Assembly (NCBI GenBank): GCA_034387635.1
Contig: JAOANU010000017.1
Span: 124,001-188,000 of the forward strand
Source of the DNA: Rhodosporidiobolus odoratus
Lineage: Eukaryota > Basidiomycota > Microbotryomycetes > Sporidiobolales > Sporidiobolaceae
Direction: 5' to 3'
Length of the DNA stretch: 64,000 bases
Part shown: one piece after another, positions 11,931 through 24,084 of the stretch
How the letters are laid out: each line of letters begins with the position of its first letter
Numbering within the stretch: the stretch's first letter is position 1
Made by a program: the position numbers and the translations under genes
Notes under the pieces: model-generated
The model's database searches: none
What the model saw: only the letters and a program-made list of their open reading frames with translations
What the model was told of the DNA's origin: nothing

Positions 11931-14188
11931 CTAAATAACCTCGTACCGGTCAACGGCGAGGAGCGAGTCGAGGGAGAATTCGACGGGAGAATCGCCGGCA
12001 GCCGGGTTGGAAACACCAAGAACCTGGGTGAGGGGGGGATGGAGGGTCAGAAGGGGCAGGAAGACACAAGCGTGTGGAGGATAACGACGGACCTCGACAC
12101 CGCACATCCCCCTCTGGCTAACAAAGTCAATGCCGACCGGGAACAATGCATCCGCGTCCTCGCCCTCCGCCTCAAACTCCAGACTTCCGCTCGAGGTCCC
12201 GGCTGCCTCGCTGACCTCTTCAATGGTCCACTCGAGCCGTCCAGAGTGAGGATTGATGGCATAAGAGCCGTGGGCGGGAGGGTCGGAGATGACGGGCTCA
12301 GCGCCGGCGGGCAGGGGGATGGAGATGACGACGTTGTGCAGCGAGAGAGAGGTGTTTTCAAGCTCGTACTCGAGGTTGACGGTGAGTGTTCCTGAATCGG
12401 CGGATGGCCAGCAGTTGACTGTGGTGATGCAGAGGGTCAAACCTGCGCTCGATCCGACGAGTCAACAGCGAGGACGAAGACGTACTAGAGATGGGAACGA
12501 TGCTCTCGTCCGACCCGCTCAACCGCCACTTGATCACACCGACACCCTGGTTTACCGGGAAGCCCTTCTTGCCCTCCTTGAGCCTGACCTCTCCACGCTG
12601 AGCCCACGCCGTCTTGTCCACATTCGGGTGCGTCTTGAACGACAATTCATTCCCTTTCGGATATGTGCTCGGGGCAGGAAGCCGGACAAGGACAGAGGAG
12701 TACTCGGGTTGGTTGATGCGGAGATCGAGGTTACCGTTGAGGGTGAGAGAGGAGATGCCGCCGTCTCGGTTCAGAGCAAGTGAGAGCGCTTCTCGAACGA
12801 CGATGTGGACGCTGAGCAAGAACGAGTAGCGGGTCAGTGGGAGAGCTACTGCGATAGGGAAAGAGAACACTCACTCTCCCTGTTCGACCTCTCCGAACGG
12901 ATTGACGTCTTTTGCCGGCGTGGCAGGTGCTGGTGGCTGGTAGGTCTGCTGCGGTGCGGGTGCTTCGTACTGCGGCTGTTGCTGTTGATGACTGAGCAGC
13001 GGTAGCTCCGAGTCGTCGACCTGCAACCCGCCCAGAGCCGCCGCAAGGTCGTCTTCCTTCTTCCGTCCCTTCGATGCGCCGAGCTGCATACCCTTCGTCT
13101 TGAAGGGCTTGGCAGAGGGGGCAGCAGCTGGAGAATCGTACGGTGAAGAAGCGGAGTAGGAGGGTCCGCCAGTCGGAGGGTTGTACGAGGTCGGGGCGGG
13201 TGTATAGCTGGGAGCACGGGGGTTGGCGTAAGGGTCTTGACCTCGGCGTGTCATTTCGCGTCGTTGCAGCTCGAGCTGCTTGGCGCGACGCTTGAGCTCT
13301 TCCTTGGCCTCGTGCTCCTTGTTCTGCGAGACGAGGTGGGTGAGCCTTGAGAAGGGAGAGAACAAGAGGGAGAGACCGTACCCTCGCAATGATCTCCTGG
13401 ATCTTCTCCTCGTGCGACTCCATCTCCATGATGTTGCGCACCTGCTGGAGGTTGACATTCTCCCGCCATCCCAGACTGATGACCTCGTCCCAAGCGCTTA
13501 GGATCTCAAAGTTGACGCGCATGACGTCGAGCTCGTTGATGCCCCCGCCCCGTCCGCCACTGCCGAGTTCAGTGGCGATGCGAGTGATGAGGGAAAGGGT
13601 TGACAAGTCGAGGAGGATGTTGGACTGGGTGTTGGTGATGAGGAGAACGTAGAGGTCCTCGAGTGGGGTATAGACGAACCGAACGCCGGATGCCTCGACG
13701 ACGGTGTGCTCGGAGGTGGGCGAGACTAGGCGGGGGAAGGACGAGAGAAGCGACTCGAGTCGAGGTCGAGGGAGACCAACAAATTGTCGGGAGAGCAGGG
13801 CTACGGGCAGAGAAAGGGATCAGCTTCCGCGACGGTAGCAGTCGGGCTATTTGAGCTCGTTGACGCTACTCGGTACGCGCTGACCGCGTCCGTATCGAGT
13901 GCAAGGGAGCGGGACGAGGTGGTGTGGTGCTCCTGCGGTGACGAAGGAAACGTGGTCTGAACACCGCACCTTTGCCGCTCTTAGTGACGATGCTGGCCGC
14001 AAGCACAACCTGTATCCGTCCACGGTGCCAGTACGAGCAGGAGAGCGTTGACAGGCGAGATGATGAGCGAGTTGTTAACAGTACGTGGAGCGAGGCGAGG
14101 GCAACGTTCAGCGACGTGGGACGGGTTCGACGGGGAAGAGGTATGTCAGCAGTGTACTCTTGGTAGTTGAGAGGCGGCTACTGACCAT
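11931..14188 (-). CDS. RET2: Coatomer subunit delta (delta-COP)
   Basis: Seven exons (14188-14186, 14009-13970, 13800-13382, 13323-12875, 12811-12486, 12442-12093, 12023-11931) give 559 residues, near the yeast length of 546. The N-terminal longin half begins MVVLAASIVTKSGKALLSRQ and continues with FVYTPLEDLYVLLITN and the AWDEVISLGWRENVNL block. A charged helix and a Gln/Pro-rich linker follow. The C-terminal mu-homology domain has LNRDGGISSLTLNGNLDLRI, THPNVDK and TVNCWPS. It is a subunit of the COPI coat, acting in Golgi-to-ER transport. The first exon is the ATG alone: ATG is followed at once by a GTCAGT donor, and the acceptor ATACAG leads into VVLAAS. Confidence 0.95.
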
Positions 14189-15384
14189 GTTTGCTTTAGT
14201 TGTGTGCGATACAGTAGTTCAACAAGGTTGAAGTGGGACTCGGAACCTCATTCTCTGCAACCAAAGTACTGCTGTACCAGTCCTCGTACGTATCTTTTGA
14301 CCTGCACGGATGCGCTCCGCTGGTCTAGCAGCGTCCCCATCGTCACCTCGCTCTTCCCGCCTCGTCCAACTCTTCGACTCGATAGCAGCCTCGTGCGGCT
14401 ATGGGCGCTCTCGCTAGACACCGCACAGTCTAGGATGACAGAAGCCTGCTCGTTACCCGCCGTCGCGTTCCCTCGATACCTGGCCACGCGTCCTCCTCAT
14501 CCTCGGCTCCTTCGTCTTTTTCTCTTCATCACGGCCCGCCCCTCCGAGCGTTTTCTACCGGGTCGTCGTGTCAGGAGCTCCACCTTGACTTGGGTGAACG
14601 CTGTCGCACACTGCGTGACCTCTTTTTCGCAGCGGAGTCTGCGAGTGCGGTAACCGGTAACCGCAACTTTGTTCCGGTCTCTTTCCCTTGCTCGTTCTGA
14701 TCAGGGCTTCCTTTCTGCAGAGGCCGACGTCGCCATGCTCTCCTGCTGTTTTTAGTCCGATCTCGTCGCTCAGTGCTCGAACGCCCGAAACCCCAGTCCT
14801 TGTCCCTGCTCAGCGCCGCTCTCGCCTCCTCGAGCGACAATGTCATTTCTCGACTCGCCAACACAGCCCTTGGGTGGCCGTCTGCAGTACTGCCTCTGCT
14901 GACAGAGTGCGATGAGGCAGACCATCGATACAGTCGTCAAGTCACGAAGCAACGGGGAGTGAGTATTTATGCTTCATCTGCGTGTGATTGCCGCCGACTG
15001 TCCCGCTACCTCTGCCTAAATCCGGAGAGCCATCAGCCTCCGACACAGAATGGATCGAGATGTCGTCTCGCTTCTGCAGGACCGCTCCGACCCTAACCCG
15101 GCTGGACAGGACATCATGTATCGCAGCCTTGAGTCGTGGGACTCGCGAATCTGCCGTCGGACGCGATGGACGAGTCTCGTTGCCCTTGCCATGGAGAGCA
15201 TCTCAGCGTATGCATGTCTTCCCCTCTAGGGTGCGCACGGCGGCAGTGCAGGCACGTTTCACCCGGTTTTTTTTTTTTTTCGCAACTTCCGACGGCCTTC
15301 TCAATCCAGCCCGCACATCACCTTGCTGCTTTTCCAGCGCGTACAATCTATTACGTACGTCCACAACGCAAGTGGGCCACCGAT
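14189..15384. other. Upstream region of delta-COP, no confident gene
   Basis: About 1.2 kb. A + strand ATG at 15050 opens MDRDVVSLLQDRSDPNPAGQ and continues for 59 codons to a stop at 15229, which could be the first exon of a gene. I could not connect it to further exons. A T-rich run lies near 15269-15282. Nothing else is supportable. Confidence 0.3.
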
Positions 15385-15793
15385 CTACCCCTCCCATGCG
15401 AGCACTCTCTTACCGCCCCGGTACACGAGTCTGGAGAAACGCCGCACTTTTCTCCCAAGGTTTCCTGTCTTCCCTCTTGGCCCAACTTTGCCCAACTTGG
15501 AGCCGGAAGGAGTCGCGACCCAGGGAGGCCCGGGGTCGCGGGGGTCGCCGTAGGTGGGGTCGTACGGGGTGGGGTCGTACGGGGTGGAGGAGGAGCCCTC
15601 GGATGAGGGAGTAGAACTGAGGGGCGACTGGGGAAGCAAGAGTTTTACAGCTGCGGAGGGTACCAAATGGGAGAGAAGGCGGGAGAAGGGACGTATTCAA
15701 GCTGTTCCTGCGAGCTCCCGATGTCAGACTACCGAGGTAATCTTGTACTTCCACCTCAAAGGCGTCGGGAGTGGGCATAGTCTGGTCAATCAT
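15385..15793 (-). CDS. Small hypothetical protein (108 residues)
   Basis: Two exons (15793-15733 and 15650-15385) join in frame through a GTAGTC donor and a CCGCAG acceptor. The product starts MIDQTMPTPDAFEVEVQDYL, then AVKLLLPQSPLSS, a short repeat PYDPTPYDPTY, and a strongly basic C-terminus (KVRRFSRLVYRGGKR). No known domain is recognised. The frame agreement across the intron supports it, but start and splice sites are weak, and upstream exons between 15.8 and 16.25 kb are possible. Confidence 0.35.
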
Positions 15794-16296
15794 GTTGAAG
15801 TAGGCTGACGGCGCGGGTTAGAGGGACTTCGAGAGCGGGGAGCGAGTGGTAGGGAGAAGATTGAAAGGCAGGGGTTGCACACAGGACGCTCGCTGACTTT
15901 GACTTTGAAGGAAGGTATGGATGTGCATTCAGTTATAAGCGAAAGTGGCGCAGGCGTTGAAGGGGAACGAGCGGCGAAGAAGGCAAAGTTGGGAGAGCCT
16001 ACAATGGGTGTCCGGGTCAGCCTCCGACTCTTGCCGGTGCAGACCCTGAGTGATACGCCCACGCACGCATGTCGCCAATGGGCCCGCAGATCAGTAATTG
16101 AGAAGAAGCGATTAGGAAGCGATTGGCCTTTTCAAACGGCCTTCTCGTCTTTTCCCGAGTCTGGTTTGCGGCCGGAATGAGCAGAGGAGGCACGCCTTGA
16201 ATAGCACTGAACATCTCTGAGGGCCGCATCTTCATACCATCCGTCCCTCGCACGCACTTTCTCCATCCTCATGCTCCCGACGTCCCCCCCAACTTC

Positions 16297-19200
16297 TCAC
16301 TGTTGAGGCTGCTGTTCCGCCTGTTGCTGCTGTTGCTGCTGCTGTTGTTGCTGTTGACTCTGACTCGCCTGCAGAACGACCTCAAGTCACCTGAGTGCCT
16401 TTCCTCACGAGAGGGAGAGGGACGGAGAAGGAAGGAAAAGGCGGAAAGGAGCAGAAACATACCAACAACGCCAACAAGCTCTGCATCTGAACCGGATCGA
16501 CCGGACTCAATGGAGCAGCCGACGCTATTGGCACCTCCTCACTCCCACCCCCATTCCCGTTTCCACCGACACTCGATCCTTGTTCCTCTCCTTGTCCTTG
16601 TCCGTGTCCTTGGCCTGGGGCAGACTCGGTACCGTAGCTGGGCCGGACGGGCGACGACTGCTGTTGCTCCTGTCCTTGGTGCGAGTGAAGCGGACTTTGC
16701 GGCACGGGCGGAACGGGCGAATGATCACCGGCGTTGAGGTCGGAGACAGCGGCGGCGAGATTTTGGGTTGGAGGTTGAGGCTGGGGATGAGCTGGTCCGA
16801 GTGGAGAACCGATTTGAGGAGCGAGGGGGGAACGAGCCGGTTCTTCTGCTTGCTGCTGCTGCTGCTGCTGCTGAGGCTGAGACTGCTGAGACTGCTGAAC
16901 AGACGGTACGGGAGGAGCGTACCCCTGCGGCTGAATCTGAGTCTGAGGAGCCAGAGCCGGAGCGCCACCGCCGCCGGTAAGGCTCGCCAACACTCCCGGA
17001 TTCGCCGCAATACTAGCCAACAAGTCCTGAATCTTTTTCGCGTTGTCGACGCCGTACTCTGATGCCGTTGCCGGCGCCGACGCCGCCGTTGGAGAGACGT
17101 GCTGCTGCTGCTGCTGTTGCTGATAGTTCTGCTGGTGATGATCCTGCTGCTGCTGCTGCTGCTGAGCGGGAGGTGGTCCGTACCCCCCAGGACCTCCCAG
17201 TCCGCCAGCCGGCTGTTGGTGATAGTCCCCATACCCACTACCACCACCGCCACCACCGCCTCCGCCATAAGCACCAGGGTAAGGGCTCGGTCCCGGCGCC
17301 TGCGCCGGCATCGGGGGCGGAGCGCCATAGGGACGAGGGGACTGCATCGAGCTCTGAGGAGGAGGAGGGGGTGCACCGTACCCTCCAGCTCCACCACCTG
17401 AAGGACCGTACCCCCCTGGACCGCCAGCCGAAGGCGGAGGGCCGTACCCTGCTCCTGCTCCAGTCGGAGGAGGAGGAGGAGCGCCATAACTCGAGGGAGG
17501 TACGTTGTACCCTTGAGATGGGATCGGGGGTGGGGGATGTCCGGCGCTGTAACCTGATGATGCTGGAGGGCCGAGGGGAGGAGCGCCATACCCCCCTGGG
17601 GCTTGATACCCTCCCGGCACACCGCCGCTGCCGCTGATGCTGCCATAGGGAGGAGTGGCGGTAATGGGCATCGGGGCACCAGCACTACAAACTCGAATAT
17701 TAGCAAGTCACGGGAGAAGGGACAAGGGAGGTCGAGACGTACGGAGGAATCTTGTCCCATTCGAATTTGAGGTCGAGGACGCCGCCATTGAAAGGTGAAC
17801 CGTTCAAAGCATCGAACGCTGCGACGCAAGCCTGCGTGCATAGTACACTTGCCACAATCAGCCGCTAGTCTCCCCTTTGAGGAAAGAAAAAAAGACGAGG
17901 CGGAAATCGAAACATGAACGCACCCTCGAATCGAAATACTCGATAAACTTGAAATCCCCCCTCCTCTCACTCGGAAACACGGCCTTGATATCCCCAAAGT
18001 GGGAAAAGTGGGCGAAGATGTCTTGATCGGTCGGAGGGGGAGCGTTGCGGACAAAGATGGAGAGGGTACCCTGATGTTTAAACAAGTTACGAAGAGTCAG
18101 GATAGGGCGTGAGGGGAGGGAAGGAAGAGGAGGAGGCGGCGGCGGCGCAAGGCGCGGAAGACGGGAGGGGAAGAGATAATTGGAAACGGGGACGTACCTG
18201 CCCCTTCTCTCTATCGCAGTCATGCGCCAAATCAGCATCCCTAGGCAGCGAGAAGTGAACGTCCATCTGTCAAGTCGCCAGAACAATCCAAGCAACAAAG
18301 TCAGTGTCAGTGAGGATCTTGTCTAGAGGAGAATAATATAGGATTGAAAGCGTACCGCCCGACCCATCAACGGGTAACTGTGCATCCGATCTTTGGCCAT
18401 CATTGCTGCTCGAGCGTCGTACTGCACACAATCCCTGCCGTCAGCCTCACGTCAAGATGAAAGGAGAAGCAAAGTCGAGTAAAGGACAAGGAGGGAGACG
18501 TACGTAGGTGATGAACGCCATAGCCCTCTTATCAAGCAAGTCGAAGAAGGTCTTGATATCGCCGATCGAGGCAAAGGGAGCGCGAACTTCCTCGGGCGAG
18601 AGGCCAAACTGCGGAGGAGGGCAGGGGAGGGAAATGAAAGTGGAAATCCAGGCGAGGCCATGAAAGCGGAAAAGGTGAAAGGGGAACATGGGGCGTCAGC
18701 TACGCTCGTCCCGGCAATGGACGCGAGATGGGATAGCGTGACAGCAGTCGATGGCCTATCCTTCTTAGCCGGCATGACAGACCAGGCGATACCACCTGAT
18801 CACATCGAAGAAAAATCCAACTCACCTTCAAATTCCTAACAAACAACGTCCTGCAAGGTCTCTCCCTATTGACCCTCTCCTTGATAACCTGACTCTCGTC
18901 CCGGTCAGGGAAATTGTTCGTGCGTTCGCGGGGGCGTTCGTAGCCGTTGAAGGGGGGAGGAGGGCCGTTGTTGTAGCCACCTCCTCCGCCAGCACTGTTC
19001 GGGCCATAACCACCGGGACCGCCGGGACCGCCAAAAGGAGGACGGCGGTACGAGTCTAGCCGAGCAAGGCGAGGCGCGGGAGAAGGGGAAAGGGTGAGCT
19101 TCCGCAAGAAGAAGAGAGGGACAAATTTGGGCAATGCTTCGCATCTTATCGAGCTTTTGCGCCGAATTCATCCGCAAGACCGTAGACCGCGGGTTTTCCT

Positions 19201-19969
19201 ACCGCATGGAACTCAAAGCGGTCCTTTCCGTTCTTCGCCAGTCGTGCGCATCCTGCTCAAAGGCGTGGTGGCGGCTTGCGTCGCCTTTCCTTTCTCCTGG
19301 TGCTTACCCAAGCGCACTCCTTCCTCTGTCCATTGTTTCGGCTTGGCTTGGCTTGCCTCGCCGAAACTTGCGTTTTCTCGTTCCCCCTTTCCGAGCGCGC
19401 AGGTTGTCCACCCTTCCTTCGCGATTCACCGAGGGCTCGACCTCGAAGAACTCGTTACCGTCTCGATCGGTCGACAAAAGGTTTGCTTGCGTAGAGATGT
19501 GGGTGGAACGCAAACGAACGGAACCCGGAATCGGGGAAGACAAGAAAAAGGCCGACTCACCTCCATGCCCTCCGGGTCCTCCACCTCCTCCTCCTCCTCC
19601 TCCGAAGCCCCCACCTCCCCCCCCTGCACCGTACCCACCTCGATCTTGATAGCGTCCACCTCCACCTCCTCCCGGACCGTACCCCCTCCTAGCAGCCTCT
19701 GGACTGGCGCTCCTCCTGCTGCCTTGTCCAAACCCGCCAGGAGGTCCGCCTCCACCGCTGCCGGCCCTCGCGCCCCATCCAGAATCAGCAGCGCGGTCAT
19801 ACGGCCCAGGACGGCGATCTGAACGGTCCTGCTGGTAGGCTCCAAAGCGGTTGCGGTGAGGGTTGGTGGGAGAGTTGGAAGGGGGTGGTTGTGGTTGGTT
19901 TGAGCCGGGTGCGGGTGGGGGGTTGTAGCCTGGAGGAGGACGTGAGTAGTCTGAGTAGAGGTTACTCAT
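16297..19969 (-). CDS. Two-RRM RNA-binding protein, Mei2-like, Gly/Pro/Gln-rich
   Basis: Nine exons (19969-19561, 19055-18826, 18608-18504, 18421-18356, 18266-18198, 18070-17924, 17831-17743, 17684-16463, 16368-16297) give 802 residues. A Gly/Arg-rich N-terminus is followed by a first RRM (RTLFVRNLK... SPEEVRAPFASIGDIKTFFD ... RAMAFITYYDARAA ... MDVHFSLPRD) and a second RRM (GTLSIFVRNAPPPTDQDIFA ... FKFIEYFDSR ... DLKFEWDKIPP). A long Pro/Gly/Gln-rich tail of GYGAPP-type repeats ends in poly-Gln. The pattern 'IKTFFD...RGMAFITYYD' is typical of Mei2-type and related fungal RRM proteins. The tail predicts phase separation or RNA-granule behaviour (inference). It is divergent from the Rab gene, with 183 bp between start codons. 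Confidence 0.85.
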
Positions 19970-20117
19970 TACTGCGGCTGACGAGGTGTTGTAGTGATGG
20001 CAGGAGAAGAAGTCGCGGGGTGTGGCGGTATCGGACCTCGGTTACAGTCTCGAGTCTCGTCTTGAACGTCAACAACAACCTCACTCATACACGCACAACC
20101 TCACACACCCGTTGATC

Positions 20118-20152
20118 AGCAACCAGCAACCAGCAACCAGCAACCAGCAACC
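20118..20152 (+). repeat. Five AGCAACC heptamers abutting the Rab start codon
   Basis: Five perfect copies of AGCAACC end exactly at the base before the ATG of the Rab gene. They would lie in the 5' leader of that transcript. Confidence 0.95.
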
Positions 20153-21331
20153 ATGGCAGCACCCTCACCCTCACCAACACCAACACAACCCATCACCTCG
20201 TCTCGCAAACTCGTCCTGTTGGGTGAATCCGCAGTCGGAAAATCATCCCTCGTCTTGCAGTTTGTCAAACACCAGTTTGACGACTACAGGGAATCCACCA
20301 TTGGTACACTCACACCACCCTCCCCTCCTCCCCCTGACACCTCCGCTGACACCTCCTCCCTCCCCCACCTCGGACACACGGGCAGGCGCCGCCTTTCTCA
20401 CTCAAACCGTTCCCGTCTCGACCGGAAACCTGATCAAGTTCGAGGTTCGCCCTCTTCCTCCTGCCCTCTTCCCCTTTTTGCCCTTTGCCCGGGTCTTTCT
20501 CTCCCTCTCGCCCCGTCCCCTTCGTCCTGCCGCACTCGGATCTCGTAACCCTGACTTGGCTCGGGCACCCTACAGATCTGGGACACGGCCGGGCAGGAAC
20601 GCTACAAATCCCTCGCACCCATGTACTACCGCTCGGCCCACGCCGCCGTCGTCGTCTACGACATCACCTCGGCCGTACGTTTCCCGTTCTGCTCCCTCCA
20701 CAACGCCATCCCTCTGGGTCACCTCTCTTCGTCGTTCGTCGGGGGGATATTTGCGACACACTCTCCTCTCGCTCTTGCTGTTGCTTAGATGAACCTGACT
20801 TTTTCTTCTCCCCCTCTACGCAGGCCTCTCTCCTCAAAGCCCGCACCTGGATCTCTGAACTCCAACGTCAAGCCGATCCAGGCATCACCGTCTGTCTCGT
20901 GGGCAACAAACTCGATCTCGCCTCCTCTGATGCAAATCAACGACAAGTCTCTACGGAAGAAGCTCAACAGTTTGCGGATGAGGAAGGGTTGATGTTTAGA
21001 GAGGTTAGTGCAAAGACGGCAGAGGGGGTCGAGGAGGTGTTTTTGGCCATTGGTACGTTTTCTCCAGATTCTTCCCACGATTCCCTTTTGTGGGCCCGTC
21101 CTCTCCTCACCTCGTGTTACTGAACCCTCTCCCTCTCTTCTACCTCTACCCTCTCTCCCAAAACGACTCTTTTCCGAATGAACCGCAGCCGAGAAGCTCC
21201 CCATCGACTCACCCTCCTCCATCGCCGGTAAAGGTCGTTCCGGCGCCTCTCTAGCAGGACGAGGCGGTGTTGATCTCAAGCAAGGGTCTGGAGGGTTGGG
21301 TGGTAGCAGTGGGGAGGGGTGTGCGTGCTAA
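20153..21331 (+). CDS. Rab5-family small GTPase (Vps21/Ypt5 type)
   Basis: Five exons (20153-20303, 20386-20444, 20576-20674, 20824-21052, 21189-21331) give 226 residues. All G motifs are visible: P-loop [10 protein letters not shown], switch I region ending [36 protein letters not shown] and SAKTAEGV. The [20 protein letters not shown] signature is Rab5-type. The C-terminus ends Cys-Ala-Cys, a double geranylgeranylation signal. It should act in early endosome fusion and vacuolar sorting. A Ser/Gly-rich linker of ~40 residues precedes the tail. Confidence 0.95.
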
Positions 21332-21667
21332 GTAGAGGGTTACAGGCGGGGGATGTGGTTCAGTTGTTGTCTTTCTTGTTACTACTGCCTTTTGAGCTGT
21401 TTTCTGTGTGCAGTTGGTTTCTCTCGTTCCTCCTCTGGTGCCTCGTACACTCTCCTCTCTCTCGATACTACTGTAATAAGCCCCCCACCCCCGGCCAGTC
21501 CCTACCTCTAATCCTCCCCTCTGGTTCGTTGCTTCGGTGGTCTGTAACATACTGTAATAATGAAGTACTCTCTTTCCCCAGTACTTGCATCCTACGCGAC
21601 AATGATCCGTGTGACAGCGAGATTCTGCCTGACAGCTAGATCCGCCCCACCTCTACCCCGCGCCCTC
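21332..21667. other. Convergent 3' flanks of Rab and Duo1
   Basis: AT-richer interval between two convergent stops. It probably holds both 3' UTRs and poly-A signals; no gene was seen. Confidence 0.4.
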
Positions 21668-23349
21668 TCAGCCTCCTCGCGCCCCTCTTGCCCCCCTAGC
21701 TCCCGCCGTCCCTACTCGACTCCTCAACCCCCTCACCCCCCTCACTCCACCAACCGGTGCCGAACCTCTCGAATTGGATGAAATTGAGCTAGTAGGGATC
21801 CCCGAGGTGGTTGAGAAAGAGGTGGAATTGGAAGTAGAGGAAGCAGAGGTGTTTGACCGAGTGGATGGGGAGGGGATGGAGGAGGAGGAGGAACCGCGAC
21901 CTCCTCGTGAGGAAAGGAGTGAAGAACCGCGGGTGGCGCGTAAAGAAGGGGCACCACCTCGAGTGACTGCAGTTTTGCATAGCAAGAACGCGTCAGTCTC
22001 ATTGGAAAACCAAGCGGATCAAAGTGAAAGAGAGAAGAACAAAAAACGCACTTCCACCTCGTCCTCCTCTCCCCCTTCCTCCCCTCTCCCCCCCGCCAAC
22101 CCCACCTCCAGACGCGCGCTGTTCCTCAATCCTCCTTCTCCGTTCTTCCTCTGCCCGCTGACGCTCTCTCCTCTCCTCTTCCTCTCTCCGTTCTCGTTCT
22201 TGTCGTTCTTCCCGTTCGGCCGCTTCAGCCGCTTCGGCAGCTTTGGTAGCTGCTAGGTAGTCGTAGTCCTGTCCGCACACATTGTACACACTGATTTGAG
22301 CTAGGGGAAAGGAAAGGAGCGATGCCAAGCCGAAGAAAGGCCGAAGAAAAGGAAGGAAACGCGCAACACGCACCGCCTGAACCCCCCTCCATTCGCCATC
22401 CAATACCAGTTCTTTGGTGTGTTCGGCTTGGCTCGTGATTCGGGCGTAGAGATCTAGGAGATCGTGCGAGGTTGAGAGGCGGGAGGAGATGATCTGTGAC
22501 GAGAGTATCAGGAGAGGGAAGGTTGGGAAGGTTGCCGGAGGACGGAGGCGGGAGAGTTTGACACGCGCAAGCCAACAGGTCAATCTCCTGCTTGCCCCGA
22601 AAAAAAACAAGAAAAAAAGGAGAAAACGAAAAGGGAAGAAAGAGAAGACGCACGCCCATCTCCCGCTCCTTCCTCACCAACCCCTCTTTCAACCCTTCCA
22701 GCACCCGATTCATCCCCCTCAATTGTTCCCTCTCTGCCCTCAACGTTCGAATCCGCTTGACCTCCTCCTCTGAATAACCTTCGAAATGATCTTCTACCTC
22801 ATCCTGTTCTTCTTCCTCTGCCGCCCGCCGTTCTCTTTCCCGTTCTGCCCCGCCGGCCGAAAGTAATGTCGAAGGAACGACGGGTACCGGCGGAGGTAGA
22901 GAGGAAGAAGACGCAGAAGAAGAGGAAGGACCATTCGAAGCCGAGTTGAGAAAAGTCGGATCAAACCTCTTACTGGCCTCGACCACCGTCTTGGCCTGAG
23001 CGGCGGCCATCGACCCTCCAAAAAAGACTTCTTGTTCCTCCTGTCCTGTGTGTGTCACGCGCCCATTGCCGTGGACACCGGAAGAGGGTAAGCGAACCGT
23101 CTCCTCCTCACCCTCTTCTGCTTGCTCTTCTTCTTCTTCTCCTAACCTTCCAAACGCCGGTTGCGCACTCATGAGATCGTCGAAGCTGTCGTCCATGACG
23201 AACTCGCCAGTCGTCGAAAGATCTTGATCTTGCAACTGCCCTCCCACCCCTCCTCCTCCTCCTTCGAGGGAAAGTGCACCCATGTCGTCGTCCAGAGATT
23301 CTCGTCGTCTTCGCTGCGTAGTAGAAAAGGAAGCGAACGAGTCGTCCAT
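21668..23349 (-). CDS. DUO1: DASH complex subunit Duo1
   Basis: Four exons (23349-22654, 22493-22374, 22268-22052, 21966-21668) give 443 residues. The conserved Duo1 core is clear: a helix REQLRGMNRVLEGLKEGLV, then IISSRLSTSHDLLDLYARIT, SQAEHTKELVLDGEWRG. It is preceded by an acidic region and a Ser/Pro linker. After the core come a long Ala/Glu/Arg helix (KAAEAAEAAEREERQ...) and a Gly/Arg/Ser-rich tail ending RGVRGLRSRVGTAGARGARG. Duo1 is part of the ten-subunit ring that couples kinetochores to microtubules. The protein is much longer than yeast Duo1 (about 250 residues) because of the flanking extensions. The basic tail suits tubulin binding (inference). Confidence 0.85.
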
Positions 23350-24084
23350 CCTCTGCTTGGGCCGAGTAGTGCTTGTACGATGCTGGTTGGATTGTTTAGT
23401 CTGAAGAGGCGGTCGGTTTGAGCGAAGGAGGAGGCGACGAGGGGGGAGAGCGGTGAGTGGGATGGAGGTAGTACGCGACAGAGGCTTGGAATGCGGTTGA
23501 GATTCCTGCGATCCCACTTTGAGCGAGTGCAATGGGCGGCCGTGTATTATGGCGGAGGGGGAGCAAGAGACAGATTCAGACGCGTGCCCCGACGCGTCCG
23601 GCCCTCTGCCTCGCTGAAAGAGTCGCGACAGGCTAAACACGATTGCACACGAAGCATAAACGCAATACTACTGGGGTAGAGGAAGACTACGGGCGAGAAC
23701 AAAAGGAGACGCGTGCATAGGTGTAATAGAGAGAAATTTGCGAAAGACGAAAGGGAGGCAAAAGAAACGAGACGAGAGACGAGACGAGTATGCGATAGAC
23801 TTACTGATACTGGTGTGTAGAGAGAGTGAGGACGAGAGATCGAACATTGAGTGTGATAGTAGTTATGGTGTAGGGGGAGAGAAAGAGAGAAGGGAATGAA
23901 CAGGCGAGGAGGGAAATTGCAGAAGCGAGACCACAGGCAAGAACGAGACCAGATTGATACGATAGTGGGAATTGAGAGGGAGAAGAGAGAAGGCGAGGCG
24001 TCTGTCGAAGCGAGACGTTTGAGTAGGCGGTAAAGGAAGGAAACGGCAGGCGGAAAGAAGAACGCACCAATCGACGCATCGCAC
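23350..24084. other. Upstream of Duo1 / downstream of kinase gene
   Basis: About 0.7 kb, rich in GA-repeat purine blocks on the + strand (23.7-24.0 kb). Likely the Duo1 promoter and the kinase 3' UTR. No gene was seen. Confidence 0.4.

Noticed and set aside
14204..14653. 149-codon + strand frame upstream of delta-COP
   Set aside because: No domain, no splice partners, and composition typical of a chance frame.
21602..22256. A + strand frame with a mitochondrial-presequence-like start (MIRVTARFCLTARSA) and an acidic frame after it
   Set aside because: The two parts are in different frames with no good splice link, and the - strand carries phase-consistent Duo1 exons over the same bases.
22225..23640. 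Longer N-terminus for Duo1 starting at 23640
   Set aside because: The extra ~97 residues lack coding character, and MDDSFASFSTTQ is a natural acidic start.
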